A stretch of DNA of 64,000 nt from Ponticaulis sp. (lineage in GTDB: Bacteria; Pseudomonadota; Alphaproteobacteria; Caulobacterales; Hyphomonadaceae). Below the pieces are notes generated by a model. That model was not told the DNA's origin. It saw only the letters and a program-made list of their open reading frames with translations, and did no database searches. The position numbers and the translations under genes are program-made. Below are positions 26,357 to 35,388 of this stretch, one piece after another; the stretch's first letter is position 1, and the number at the start of each line of letters is the position of its first letter. The stretch is from contig PBNO01000004.1 in NCBI GenBank assembly GCA_002723155.1, positions 268,095 through 332,094 of the forward strand, given 5' to 3'.

Positions 26357-27189
26357 TGGGTATGCTTCGAACGCCGCCGCATCTGCCGTTTCTCGACGGG
26401 CCCGCTGTGATGGCGCCGAAACTCAGACCGATTGACGAAGGCGCGTGGCTCTTTCCGGATACCGAGGCGGAGCCATGGCTTGAGGATAAGCGCCGATTGA
26501 TGGTCGAAAAGCGCGATCAGGTGTTCGCGCAAGCCGGAGTCTGGGCAACCGATGCCGCTGACGAGGCGGCAGGTCTGGTTCTGAGCGCACAATCATCTGC
26601 GCCTCTTGAGATTGCGTCTTTCACGCCAATCGAACGCGCGGCTTCAACTGTCAGCGATGATTTATGTGTGATGGTGCCGCGCGACGGTCAGTTTGTGCTT
26701 GGTGTCGCCAGCCTCTGTGCGCCGACATTCTGGTCACTTAAGGAGAATATCGGAAAGCCTCTGTCGGAGCTGCATTCGCTACTGCCTCAGGGAGGAACCG
26801 AGCTCTCATCGCGTATCAACCGGATATTTGCGGGCCTGCAGCCGGGACCGGTTCTGGAACGGTTCAACTGGACGGTCCAGCTGGGCGGTGAACGGTTTAC
26901 GCCGTCTTCTACTCCAATGAAGCGCGACCTCGCTGAGATGAGTGGGAGCGAAGCCGCAAGCGATTTGTTTCTGCGCGTTGAACGTCAGACCATCCGTAAA
27001 TTGCCTGACACGGGCGCAGTGCTATTCACCATTCGCATTTGCGTGGATCCACTTCCGCCAATTCTGGCGGATGGCCAGATGAAAGAGCAGTTCCGGAAGG
27101 CCTGGCAATCTACTGCTGAGGATGTCGCCGTCTATAAAGGCTGGCCGCACTATCAGCATGCTATTGATTGGCTGCTGGCCTCGGCATAG
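26356..27189 (+). CDS. DUF3445 haem-dependent oxidative N-demethylase-like protein
   Basis: A 277-residue protein of the DUF3445 family. Some members are the alpha subunit of a haem-dependent oxidative N-demethylase; others (DmmA-type) act on dimethylamine. Recognisable are the PHLPFLDGPAVMAPKLRPID opening, the central segment ending WSLKENIGKPLSELH, and LFLRVERQTIRKLPDTGAVLFTIRI near the C-terminus. I chose the ATG at 26356, which shares one base with the methyltransferase stop. No reductase or ferredoxin gene is adjacent, so the electron donor must be elsewhere. The substrate is unknown. Confidence 0.82.
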   Translation: MGMLRTPPHLPFLDGPAVMAPKLRPIDEGAWLFPDTEAEPWLEDKRRLMVEKRDQVFAQAGVWATDAADEAAGLVLSAQSSAPLEIASFTPIERAASTVSDDLCVMVPRDGQFVLGVASLCAPTFWSLKENIGKPLSELHSLLPQGGTELSSRINRIFAGLQPGPVLERFNWTVQLGGERFTPSSTPMKRDLAEMSGSEAASDLFLRVERQTIRKLPDTGAVLFTIRICVDPLPPILADGQMKEQFRKAWQSTAEDVAVYKGWPHYQHAIDWLLASA

Positions 27190-27215
27190 CTTCATCGCAT
27201 GATGGGAGATATGCC

Positions 27216-27635
27216 ATGGCATACTGGCTTTTTAAATCCGAACCGTCCGCCTGGAGCTGGGACCAGCAGGTCGCCAAAGGCGATGAAGGTGAAGAATGGG
27301 GCGGTGTTCGCAACTATCAGGCGCGCAATTTCATGCGCGAGATGAAGGTCGGCGATAAGGGCTTTTTCTATCATTCGCGTGAGGGTCTGGAAGTTGTCGG
27401 GATTGTTGAGGTTTGCGCCGCGGCACATCCTGACTCTACGACTGATGATGAACGCTGGGAGTGCGTCGATATCAAAGCAGTAGAGCCTGTTCCAACCCCT
27501 GTTTCCATGAAGGATATCAAAGCCAATCCGAAGCTGGAGGAGATGGTTCTGGTGAAGAACTCACGCCTTTCGGTTCAGCCTGTCACCAAAGACGAATGGA
27601 ACGAGGTTTGTCGGATGGGAGGCCTTAGATCATGA
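27216..27635 (+). CDS. EVE-domain protein
   Basis: A 139-residue single EVE domain protein (thymocyte nuclear protein 1 type). The EVE fold belongs to the PUA superfamily and is thought to recognise modified bases in DNA or RNA. Recognisable are MAYWLFKSEPSAWSWDQQ, WGGVRNYQARNFMREMKVGDKGFFYHS and the C-terminal LVKNSRLSVQPVTKDEWNEV. GGGAGAT lies upstream of the ATG at 27216. It overlaps the next small gene by four bases. Confidence 0.92.
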   Translation: MAYWLFKSEPSAWSWDQQVAKGDEGEEWGGVRNYQARNFMREMKVGDKGFFYHSREGLEVVGIVEVCAAAHPDSTTDDERWECVDIKAVEPVPTPVSMKDIKANPKLEEMVLVKNSRLSVQPVTKDEWNEVCRMGGLRS

Positions 27636-27820
27636 GCGAGACACCTGAGCGCAAGCCGGTTCGCAGCGCCGCGCAGGCTGCCGCGCTCATCCTGTTTGTG
27701 GTCGCTTTGGCTAACCTGATTTACGGCTCATATTTTGGCGGTGGTCCGCCTCTGATCGTGATGAGCATTATGGGGTTTGGCATGTCCTTCATCCTGTGGC
27801 GGATGAAGCCGAAGGGGTGA
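27632..27820 (+). CDS. Small two-helix membrane protein, hypothetical
   Basis: A 62-residue protein with a short polar N-terminus and two hydrophobic segments (about 15-35 and 39-56: PPLIVMSIMGFGMSFILW). Family not recognised. Its start overlaps the EVE stop (ATGA) and its stop directly precedes the GNAT start, so it is coupled with both. Confidence 0.65.
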   Translation: MSETPERKPVRSAAQAAALILFVVALANLIYGSYFGGGPPLIVMSIMGFGMSFILWRMKPKG

Positions 27821-28267
27821 ATGGAGAAGGATATGGAGCAGCTCGAAAGTCTTGAGGCGTTGGAAGAAGCTCGCAAACTGCTTGAGGGTTTTGGTTTGCC
27901 GGTTGATGATCTCGGGGCGCCGGGGCTTAAGCTCTGGTGTGAGTGCTCCGGCGGTGCGGTAAACGCGGTAGCAGGGTTGGAGATTCATGGCCGCAGCGCT
28001 CTCTTTCGTTCTCTGGCTGTGAAGTCGGCTTTTCAGGGGAATGGCACAGCAACTGACTGCCTGAAGCATGTTGAGGATCAAGCGCGCCAACTCGGCGTAA
28101 AAACGCTCTATCTTCTGACAAATTCTGCGGCACCCTTTTTTGAAACCCGCGGCTTTTCAGAGGTGCAGAGGGATGCTGTTCCGGTTGAGATTCAAAGAAC
28201 GAGGCAATTCTCATCGCTCTGTCCGGCGACCGCGACCGTCATGCACAAGAAACTGTTGTCGAGCTAA
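27821..28267 (+). CDS. GNAT acetyltransferase, ArsN2-like
   Basis: A 148-residue GNAT-fold protein. The acetyl-CoA site is seen at FRSLAVKSAFQGNGTATDCL. The segments LYLLTNSAAPFFETRGF and QRTRQFSSLCPATATVM match the ArsN2 subgroup, named for a link with arsenic resistance, but no arsenic gene is near. ATG 27821 abuts the preceding stop; ATG 27833 (with GGAG six bases upstream) is equally likely. It meets the gmhB gene tail to tail with a four-base overlap. Confidence 0.78.
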   Translation: MEKDMEQLESLEALEEARKLLEGFGLPVDDLGAPGLKLWCECSGGAVNAVAGLEIHGRSALFRSLAVKSAFQGNGTATDCLKHVEDQARQLGVKTLYLLTNSAAPFFETRGFSEVQRDAVPVEIQRTRQFSSLCPATATVMHKKLLSS

Positions 28268-28791
28268 CGGGCGCCGTCTTCAAAGTCTGCGAGCGCCCAT
28301 TCAGCGAACTGGTGCACATTTCCGCCGGTAAAGAAGAAGCCACCAACACCAGCCGCGTGCGCTGCCTCTATGTCCGTCTGTTTGTCGCCGATCAGGAAGC
28401 TCTTTTCCCGCGCAACGGGGAAGTCGGCCATGGCTGACATGAGCATGCCGGGCTTGGGCTTTCGGTCGAAGCTATCTTTGCGATAGCGGGCAATCTCGCC
28501 TTCTTCATGGAAGGGGCAATGGTAAAACCGGTCGATATGAGCGCCGGTTTTGGCAAGCTCTGCAGACATATGGTCGTGCAGCACCCGCATGTCCTCTTCG
28601 GTGTAATAACCGCGTGCAATGCCCGATTGGTTCGTCACGACGAACACCCACCAGCCACGATCGTTAAAGGCTTTGACGCACTCTTTAGCGCCTTCAACCC
28701 ATTCAAAGTCTTCTACGCGGGAGACATAGCCCTTGTCGACGTTCAGAACGCCATCACGATCTAGAAAGAGGGCTGGGCGAATGCGGTCCAT
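28264..28791 (-). CDS. gmhB: D-glycero-manno-heptose 1,7-bisphosphate 7-phosphatase
   Basis: A 175-residue HAD-superfamily phosphatase of the HisB-N/GmhB type, acting in ADP-heptose synthesis for LPS. Motif I is FLDRDGVLNVD, motif II VVTNQSGIARG, motif III uses the Lys of RKPKPGMLM, and motif IV is FLIGDKQTDIEAA. The zinc-binding loop is reduced: CPFHEEG holds one Cys and one His, where the family usually has three Cys and one His. It shares a four-base tail overlap with the GNAT gene and may be expressed with the upstream MFS pump. Histidinol phosphatase is the alternative, less likely at this length. Confidence 0.85.
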   Translation of the reverse strand: MDRIRPALFLDRDGVLNVDKGYVSRVEDFEWVEGAKECVKAFNDRGWWVFVVTNQSGIARGYYTEEDMRVLHDHMSAELAKTGAHIDRFYHCPFHEEGEIARYRKDSFDRKPKPGMLMSAMADFPVAREKSFLIGDKQTDIEAAHAAGVGGFFFTGGNVHQFAEWALADFEDGAR

Positions 28792-28827
28792 GGATTGATC
28801 TACGAGCTTTGCAGGTTGAAAGACAAA

Positions 28828-30186
28828 TCAATTTGTCTGGCTGCCGGTGCTTTCCATGCCGCTGCCTTCAGCTTCGGCAGCAGCGTTGGCTTCAGCAAGC
28901 TCGGCAACCTCTTCGGCTGATTTCGGCGTATCGCCATGCTTCACCTCTTCATCAATGGACTGGACGACGCCTTTGTTTGCACGAACACCTTTCATGAACG
29001 GGATGAAGGCGAGGGCCGCCAGAATGCCTGCCAGGACAAAGTTAGCACCTTTGAACTGAACAATCGCTTCGGGCTTGGCGAAATAGCTCAGCGTTTGAGA
29101 CATAATAAGAGGCCCGATAATGGTCGTGCTCAGCGCCTGCACACTTGCTAGTGCGCCCTGTAGTTCGCCTTGCGCATTCTTCGGCGTGACACCTGTCATC
29201 AACTGCTGGGTTGCAGGACCAGCTACGCCGCCAAAGGCTGAACCGGCGAGGAAGGCATAGGCCATCCAACCATAAACGGCGCTTGCGAACAGAAACATGC
29301 TGAAAGTTGTGACGGCGAGGCCAAACAGCGCGGTCCGGACGGGGCCAATGCTTTTGGTGAGGCGCCCTGTCAGAAAGCCCTGAACGAACGCGGAGCCTAT
29401 GCCGACTAGGGCGAGTGAGAGGCCAATCTCGTTCGGCGTCCACTCATACCGGATTTCGCCGTGATAGCTCCAGGTCGAGGAAAAGACAGAATGGGAGAGG
29501 CCGAAAATGCCCACGCCCACAATAAACCAGCTGACTTGTGGAAGCTTGGAGAAGTGTTTGAAAGCGCCGAATGGATTGGCGCGTCGAAGCTCGAACGGGC
29601 GACGGTTTTCTTTCAAAAGCGATTCCGGAAGCACCAGCAAACCGTAGAGGAAATTGCAGGCGGCTATGCCCGCGGCCACGAAGAATGGCAGGCGGGTATC
29701 AATGTCGCCCAGAACACCGCCAATGATTGGTCCAAGGACAAAGCCGATACCGAAGGCTGCGCCAATCATGCCGAAGGCTTTGCCGCGCTCCTCAGGTTCG
29801 GTGACGTCTGCGATATAAGAGCTCGCCGTGGAATAGGTTGCGCTTGTCAGACCGGCTAGGGCGCGCCCGATGAATAGAACCAACAAGGAGTGCGCAAAGC
29901 CCATAATGATGAAGTCGATGCAGAGACCGGCTATTGAAATAATCAGAACGGGGCGTCTGCCGAATTTGTCTGACAGATTGCCGATAATGGGCATGGACAG
30001 GAAATTCACCACGCCGAAGGTCGCCATGAGAAGGCCGCCGACCAGAACCGTATCTTCACCCGGTTTGCCTGTGATTTCTTCCAGATAGGCGGGCATGACC
30101 GGAATGAACAAGCCGAACGCCAGCATATCCAGCGCGACGCAGACAATGACGAAGAGGAAGGCGTTTTTGCCGTGCTTGCCGCTCAA
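28828..30186 (-). CDS. MFS efflux transporter, TCR/Tet family
   Basis: A 452-residue twelve-helix major facilitator transporter. The loop 2-3 motif [13 protein letters not shown] and the drug-proton antiporter motif C region [14 protein letters not shown] are clear, as in the Tet(A) group. The C-terminal tail of about 45 residues is hydrophilic and acidic. The likely start is a TTG at 30186 with GAGGG about ten bases upstream; there is no ATG before the first membrane helix. Tetracycline transport is not established: chromosomal members often export other compounds. Confidence 0.88.
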   Translation of the reverse strand: MSGKHGKNAFLFVIVCVALDMLAFGLFIPVMPAYLEEITGKPGEDTVLVGGLLMATFGVVNFLSMPIIGNLSDKFGRRPVLIISIAGLCIDFIIMGFAHSLLVLFIGRALAGLTSATYSTASSYIADVTEPEERGKAFGMIGAAFGIGFVLGPIIGGVLGDIDTRLPFFVAAGIAACNFLYGLLVLPESLLKENRRPFELRRANPFGAFKHFSKLPQVSWFIVGVGIFGLSHSVFSSTWSYHGEIRYEWTPNEIGLSLALVGIGSAFVQGFLTGRLTKSIGPVRTALFGLAVTTFSMFLFASAVYGWMAYAFLAGSAFGGVAGPATQQLMTGVTPKNAQGELQGALASVQALSTTIIGPLIMSQTLSYFAKPEAIVQFKGANFVLAGILAALAFIPFMKGVRANKGVVQSIDEEVKHGDTPKSAEEVAELAEANAAAEAEGSGMESTGSQTN

Positions 30187-30366
30187 TTGTATTGTCCCTC
30201 AACGCGTTCATATCCCGTAATGTTGGCAATAGGACGTTTCAAAATGGAAGTCGATAGACCTGTTTAAGCGGGTCACGACTGTAAGGCGCAGTGAAAATAA
30301 ATTTACCGTGATTGCAGAAAAGGTCAGTGCAAACACATTTGAGTCGATATAGTCTCTTTTTCGAAC

Positions 30367-32106
30367 ATGGGTGGGAAGATGAGGCGGACTGACCAGAGCG
30401 AGATGCGATCGCTGAAGGTTTTGATCCGGGATGGTGCGTTCATCCCGGCTATCGAGTTGTGCCAGAAGCTGCTCGAGCACGACCCTAACAATTCGTATCT
30501 TTGGCTTGCCTGCTCAGAAATTCTTCAAAAACTCGAACGGTTCGATGATTCCCGAGATAGCTTACGGGCCGCCAAGCGTCTGAATGGTGACGCAGTGACG
30601 ACAACAGATCGGGAAATCCAGCTAGCTCGCGCGATGAAGGATGATGCTGCTGAATTTACAGCACTCATTCGCAAGGGTTTTCTTTGTGATCAGGCTGACC
30701 TGAAGCATTGGTACTGGATGCGGGTATCCACACTGGCATGGCAGGCAGGAGAAAAGCCGGTCGCGCTAAAAGCGCTATCTGAAGCGTTTGCGCGGTATCA
30801 TGTGTGTGAGGCGAGCCGTCTAGAAGGCGCGCAGGCCATCATTAACGTGCCAGCTTCGCTGCTGGTCGAGTTGTTGCCTTTTGTCGCGCGCCAGTTACCT
30901 GAAAACGTCTTTCTGTACGAAGCACTGTTTTTTGCGAGGATGTTAGAGGGGCAGTCTAGCCTGGCCATTGATGCTTTTTTAGAAGCGCGCAGACTTGCAC
31001 CAAAGAACCGGCTCTCAAAACAGCTCCTCGAATGCTTCAAGCGTGAAGAGATAGATTGGGATGTGTTCGAGACACTTGCCCTCGATTACGTCGCCGACGG
31101 CACTGCATGTGCCGAGTTGATCTGGTTGCTCGTCTGGTATCGCCAGTATTCGGGACGTGTGCCCGATGCGGTTGTATTGCTGAAGAGCAATGTGGACCTC
31201 CTGCGAGCTGAGCCGTTGCCGTTATTCATGGGTGCGCTGGATTTTGCGTCTTCAGCAGGTATCAACCTCAAGCAAATCGAAGAAGAAAAAGTATCGCCTA
31301 TGGCGGCGTTTCAGAAAGCGGTGAACGAGGACCGCTGGCAAGATGCTATCGCGCACACGGACAACGAAGATCTGAAGTCCTTCGTGCGGCAGGCCTTGCC
31401 GCTGCTGGATTCAGGCAAGGCGCGGCTTAGTCATCCGGCTCTGGAGGAGGAAGTGATCGTCTCCGGACCGGAGCGACCGAACGGCATTGTCTTTATCTTC
31501 ACCGGCCTGGCGGATGCGTTGATTGTACCTATCAACCTGATTGATGTCTTCCTCGCCGATTTAGGTCTGACGGCTGTTTACTGCCGCGACTTCCAGCGCA
31601 TGATCGGGTGCAACGGCATCAAATCGCTCGGAAACGACTTTGACGAGACAATTGACGGCTTCAAGTCACTCATCGCGGAATATGGTGAGAACAAGCCTGT
31701 CTTCACCATGGGGAATTCAGCAGGTGGCTATCTGGCCGGGATTTACGGAGCGAAGATCGGCGCTCAAGCGTCTTTGCTCTTTTCGCCTGTATATTCGGTG
31801 GATGCCGCAGAACTTCTTGACCGTTTTCAGGATAAGCGCGCGCGTGTCGTCATCCGCCGCATCAATAAATCATGCGATCTGAGCCGGCTCCGCATGTCAG
31901 ATGCTTTGGAGGAAATGGGTAATCGTCCTGTCACTGCATATGTGCCGACAGGCAATAATGAGGATGCCCGCCATGCGCAGGGATTTGCCAGCCATGCGAA
32001 CGTAAAGATCCACGAGCTTGACCACTTTACAGGCCACGCGACGATTACCCGCGCGGCAGGGCAGCGTGGCTTCTTGAACGTCGTGAAAGACGCTTACGGG
32101 TTGTAA
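30367..32106 (+). CDS. TPR-like repeat plus alpha/beta-hydrolase-like domain fusion
   Basis: A 579-residue cytoplasmic protein I cannot name. Residues about 5-350 are helical with TPR-like repeats (FIPAIELCQKLLEHDPNNSY, ALKALSEAFARY, LAIDAFLEARRLAPKN). From about 375 an alpha/beta-hydrolase-like domain follows: GIVFIFTGLADALIVP, the nucleophile-elbow-like GNSAGGYLAGIYG with Ser451, and a late His in HFTGHATITR. No signal peptide or membrane helix is seen. ATG 30367 and 30379 are both possible starts. The pairing of a protein-interaction repeat with a hydrolase may tether it to a partner. It lies between a divergent MFS pump and a convergent VWA gene. Confidence 0.7.
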   Translation: MGGKMRRTDQSEMRSLKVLIRDGAFIPAIELCQKLLEHDPNNSYLWLACSEILQKLERFDDSRDSLRAAKRLNGDAVTTTDREIQLARAMKDDAAEFTALIRKGFLCDQADLKHWYWMRVSTLAWQAGEKPVALKALSEAFARYHVCEASRLEGAQAIINVPASLLVELLPFVARQLPENVFLYEALFFARMLEGQSSLAIDAFLEARRLAPKNRLSKQLLECFKREEIDWDVFETLALDYVADGTACAELIWLLVWYRQYSGRVPDAVVLLKSNVDLLRAEPLPLFMGALDFASSAGINLKQIEEEKVSPMAAFQKAVNEDRWQDAIAHTDNEDLKSFVRQALPLLDSGKARLSHPALEEEVIVSGPERPNGIVFIFTGLADALIVPINLIDVFLADLGLTAVYCRDFQRMIGCNGIKSLGNDFDETIDGFKSLIAEYGENKPVFTMGNSAGGYLAGIYGAKIGAQASLLFSPVYSVDAAELLDRFQDKRARVVIRRINKSCDLSRLRMSDALEEMGNRPVTAYVPTGNNEDARHAQGFASHANVKIHELDHFTGHATITRAAGQRGFLNVVKDAYGL

Positions 32107-32111
32107 GCGTC
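32089..32111. terminator. Hairpin at converging gene ends (possible terminator)
   Basis: A perfect 9-bp stem GACGCTTAC/GTAAGCGTC with loop GGGTT spans the stop codon of the TPR-hydrolase gene. T runs are poor on both sides, so it may be a weak or factor-assisted terminator between convergent genes. Confidence 0.4.
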
Positions 32112-32121
32112 TAAACCTAAA

Positions 32122-33303
32122 TTATCGCGACAGTTCTTTCATTGCGTCTTCCAGACCAGCAAGTGTCATCTGGAACATGCGGTGCTGTCCGATGAGTTCG
32201 CCGATCAGCTTTACAGACGCAGTGTATTGCCAGGAGCCTTCCGGCGACGGGTTCAGCCAGACCAGATCCGGGAACTGCTGAACGAGACGCTGGAGCCACA
32301 CGCCGCCAGCTTCTTCGTTCCAGTGCTCTACAGAGCCGCCTGGATAGGTGATCTCGTAAGGGCTCATCGTCGCATCGCCCACAATCATCACTTTGTAATC
32401 GGATGAGAATTTGTGGAGCACATCCCATGTCGGGATTTTGTTGTTGTGACGGCGACGATTGTCCTTCCACAGACCCTCATAAATGCAGTTGTGGAAGTAG
32501 TAATATTCAAGGTTCTTGAACTCGGACCGCGCCGCGGAGAACAGCTCTTCACAGACACGGATGTGAGGGTCCATCGAACCACCGACATCGAGGAAGAGGA
32601 GCAGATTTACCGAGTTGCGACGCTCCGGACGCATGACAAGGTCCAGATAGCCCTGTTTGGCGGTCGCGCGGATTGTGTTGTCGAGGTCCAGTTCGTCTGG
32701 CGCGCCTGTGCGGGCCCACTTACGCAGGCGGCGCATCGCAACCTTGATGTTGCGCGTACCGATCTCGACCGAATCGTCGAGGTTTTTGTATTCGCGCTTG
32801 TCCCATACTTTCACGGCTTTGCGGTGACGGGACTTGTTCTGCCCGATACGAACACCTTCAGGGTTGTAGCCGTTCGCGCCGAACGGGGAGGTGCCGCCTG
32901 TGCCGATCCATTTATTGCCGCCCTCATGGCGTTTCTTTTGCTCTTCGAGGCGCTCTTTGAGCGTATCCATGAGCTTTTCCCAGCCGCCGAGAGATTCGAT
33001 TTTCTCCATCTCTTCAGGCGTGAGGAATTTCTCAGACACTTTGCGCAACCATTCTTCCGGCAGGTCCTGCACGTCCACGGCATCACCCATGGATTCGATG
33101 CCTTTGAAGGTTTCTCCGAAGACTTTGTCGAACTTGTCGATATTGCGCTCATCCTTCACCAGCGCTGTACGCGACAGATAGTAGAACTGCTCGACTTCCA
33201 TATCGATAAGGCCTTTATCCATGGCATCCATTAGAGCCAGATATTCTTTGAGCGTGACCGGAACTTTGGCGTCCCGCAATTCGGTGAAGAACTTCAGAAA
33301 CAT
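32122..33303 (-). CDS. CoxE-like von Willebrand A domain protein
   Basis: A 393-residue VWA protein of the CoxE type. A helical N-terminus (about 1-135, with KWIGTGGTSPFGANGYNPEG following) leads to a VWA domain holding the MIDAS start DVGGSMDP (Asp239). The canonical DxSxS is changed to DVGGS, as seen in related proteins. Such proteins usually partner a MoxR-family AAA+ ATPase to assemble or activate metal enzymes; the likely partner in this window is the MoxR gene at 49.7 kb. GGGAGAAAG precedes the ATG at 33303. What it matures is unknown. Confidence 0.85.
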   Translation of the reverse strand: MFLKFFTELRDAKVPVTLKEYLALMDAMDKGLIDMEVEQFYYLSRTALVKDERNIDKFDKVFGETFKGIESMGDAVDVQDLPEEWLRKVSEKFLTPEEMEKIESLGGWEKLMDTLKERLEEQKKRHEGGNKWIGTGGTSPFGANGYNPEGVRIGQNKSRHRKAVKVWDKREYKNLDDSVEIGTRNIKVAMRRLRKWARTGAPDELDLDNTIRATAKQGYLDLVMRPERRNSVNLLLFLDVGGSMDPHIRVCEELFSAARSEFKNLEYYYFHNCIYEGLWKDNRRRHNNKIPTWDVLHKFSSDYKVMIVGDATMSPYEITYPGGSVEHWNEEAGGVWLQRLVQQFPDLVWLNPSPEGSWQYTASVKLIGELIGQHRMFQMTLAGLEDAMKELSR

Positions 33304-33435
33304 TGTGCGCTTTCTCCCATTACTCTGAACCTAGCGCGATGTGGTGCGTCTGTCCAAGAGAGAAGCGCGAATTCGGCGGGTATTACGGCTTGTAGGGGCC
33401 AGACTTTCCTAACCAATCAGTGCTATAACTGAGTC

Positions 33436-34140
33436 ATGACCTCAAATACTTCTGCCACCGAACCCGTTCAGGGCTCCAAGGAAATTGGAGCGATCGCTCA
33501 CCTTTACCGTGCGGAAGCTTACCGATCGACAATCTGGCGCCAGCGTCTCGATATGACGACTAACTGGGCCGTTGTTACGACAGGCATTGCCTTGTCGCTG
33601 ACGTTTTCCAGTGCGGACGCCTCGGCCTTGCCGCTGGTGCTCGTGGGATTGCTGGTCGCGATGTTCCTGCATCTGGAAGCGCGCCGCTATCGGTATTTCG
33701 ATGTGTTCCGCTTCCGGGCTCGCATTCTGGAGATCGGCTTTTACGTGCCGATACTTCGCGGACAGGCAGCGACCATCCCGCAGGACAAAGGCAATCCGCT
33801 TTCTGAAGACTATATTCGTCCGCGGTTCAGAACCTCTTATCTGAGAGCCGTCGGTAAGCGTTTGCGCCGGAACTATTCTTTCATCTTCATCATTCAGCTG
33901 ATGGCCTATTTCGGAAAGCTGGAGATCCATCCGACCGATCTTGAATCCTATGAGCAGTTGATCGAAAGAGCTGCCATCGGGCCGATAGATGGCCATATTG
34001 CGCTCGCTTGTGGCGCGGTCTTTCATCTGGGGTGGGTTCTGATTGCGATCTACACGCTGTTCCAGGAACGTGCGGACAAGTCTGAAACCAAGGATGTGCT
34101 GGATTGGGATGAGGTGCCGGATGAGCATCCGCCAATCTGA
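33436..34140 (+). CDS. DUF2270 membrane protein
   Basis: A 234-residue inner-membrane protein of the DUF2270 family. The conserved block is HLYRAEAYRSTIWRQRLDMTTNWAV, followed by helices (about 50-85), LEARRYRYFDVFRFRARILE and later LRAVGKRLRRNYSFIF. Membrane segments are also seen at about 150-163 and 193-212. Function unknown. It faces a small gene tail to tail, 13 bases away. Confidence 0.85.
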   Translation: MTSNTSATEPVQGSKEIGAIAHLYRAEAYRSTIWRQRLDMTTNWAVVTTGIALSLTFSSADASALPLVLVGLLVAMFLHLEARRYRYFDVFRFRARILEIGFYVPILRGQAATIPQDKGNPLSEDYIRPRFRTSYLRAVGKRLRRNYSFIFIIQLMAYFGKLEIHPTDLESYEQLIERAAIGPIDGHIALACGAVFHLGWVLIAIYTLFQERADKSETKDVLDWDEVPDEHPPI

Positions 34141-34153
34141 CCGGTAAGACGGC

Positions 34154-34447
34154 CTATTTCTTCAGCGCGTCCATCAATTTGTCGATGATGTCGACAGCCT
34201 TGTCGCGGTCGATCACGTCGACCCATAACTCATCGCCTTCGACCTGTAGCGCGATGGCGCCGGATTTCTCAATCTCTCGCAGGATTGAGGCGGTTCGTCC
34301 GTCCAGACCGCTGGCCATCATCGGCTCGAGTGCTTTGTCTGTTTCTTCCAGAATGCGCAGCAGCGCATCCATGTGAGGCGCCGGCGCGACAGTCTGTATT
34401 GCAGGTTTAGCTGCGTCTTCAGATTTCTTCGGCGTCGGGAAGGTCAT
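34154..34447 (-). CDS. Hypothetical small protein
   Basis: A 97-residue soluble protein with a Pro/Ala-rich N-terminus (about 1-25), a helical centre (LLRILEETDKALEPMM) and a C-terminal half that looks alpha/beta (ALQVEGDELWVDVIDRDKAVDIIDKLMDALKK). The family is not recognised. It is an ATG-started frame filling the space between DUF2270 and DUF4197. Confidence 0.55.
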   Translation of the reverse strand: MTFPTPKKSEDAAKPAIQTVAPAPHMDALLRILEETDKALEPMMASGLDGRTASILREIEKSGAIALQVEGDELWVDVIDRDKAVDIIDKLMDALKK

Positions 34448-34641
34448 TCTACATACTCAGAGTTGGTGCGTGTCACATTCCGAGTGTCGGCAGGGAATGT
34501 GGAGAGTTCATGGCATAGAGCGCCGGAAACTGCATCCTGCCTAGCTAAGCATGTATCTGCCGTAAACGCATCAGCTGTATATGCTGATTGACGATTCACA
34601 GGGTTTCACATCTGTTGGAAACAGGTTGCGGGAGAAAGATC

Positions 34642-35382
34642 ATGAGAAAAGCCGTCATTTTGAGCCTGTGCGTTCTGATAGCGCCAGCCGCGTCTGCGCA
34701 GTCCTTCGGGGACTTCCTGCGTGGGGTGTTGGGTAATGAGACCGAAGAAGAAACGACCAGCCAGACAAGCAATTTCAATATCAGTGCGTCGGACGCTGAT
34801 GCCGGATTGCGTCAGGCGTTGACGATTGGTGCGCAGGCCGTAGGCCAGCAGCTTTCACAGTATAATGGCTATTTCGGTGATGGAGACATCCGTATTCCGC
34901 TGCCGGGTCGGCTGGGCGAGCTTCAGTCACAGCTTTCAAGGCTCGGACTTTCGGGGCCGCTGGATGATTTACAGGAGCGCATGAACCACGCAGCAGAAGA
35001 CGCCGCCCCATATGCGGCCGATCTTGTGGTTGATGCTGTCAGCTCCATTACGATGGGCGACGCTCTCGAAATTTTGAATGGGGGCGATACTGCCGCCACA
35101 AACTATCTGCGCGGACGCACCGAGGCAGACCTGGTGGTGCTGGTTGAGCCGTATATGCGTTCGGCGCTCGAAGATTCAGGCGCGCTGACTATGGTAGACT
35201 CAGTTGCAGGTCGTTATGGCTTACAGAGTCTCAGTGGCGATCTCCGCGACCAGTTAATTGACCATGCCGTAGAGCGAGGACTTGACGGATTGTTCTTTTA
35301 TCTTGCCAAGGAAGAGCAAGAGATACGGAGCAATCCGGTCAAACGGTCTACCGACCTGCTAAGGCGGGTCTTCGGGGGTTAG
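34642..35382 (+). CDS. DUF4197 exported protein
   Basis: A 246-residue protein with a signal peptide (MRKAVILSLCVLIAPAASA, cleavage before Gln). The mature part is the DUF4197 family: AGLRQALTIGAQAVGQQLSQ, then DIRIPLPGRLGELQSQL, MNHAAEDAAPYA and TNYLRGRTEADL. The family is periplasmic, helical and of unknown function. GGGAGAAAG precedes the ATG at 34642. The next gene starts six bases later, so the two are probably one transcript. Confidence 0.87.
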   Translation: MRKAVILSLCVLIAPAASAQSFGDFLRGVLGNETEEETTSQTSNFNISASDADAGLRQALTIGAQAVGQQLSQYNGYFGDGDIRIPLPGRLGELQSQLSRLGLSGPLDDLQERMNHAAEDAAPYAADLVVDAVSSITMGDALEILNGGDTAATNYLRGRTEADLVVLVEPYMRSALEDSGALTMVDSVAGRYGLQSLSGDLRDQLIDHAVERGLDGLFFYLAKEEQEIRSNPVKRSTDLLRRVFGG

Positions 35383-35388
35383 GTAAAT

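Noticed and set aside
27821-28267. Arsenic resistance gene from the ArsN2-like acetyltransferase
   Set aside because: No ars operon genes occur near it, and the family has broader substrates.
28828-30186. Tetracycline resistance gene
   Set aside because: The MFS family match is good, but sequence alone does not identify the drug, and the gene has no mobile element or regulator nearby.
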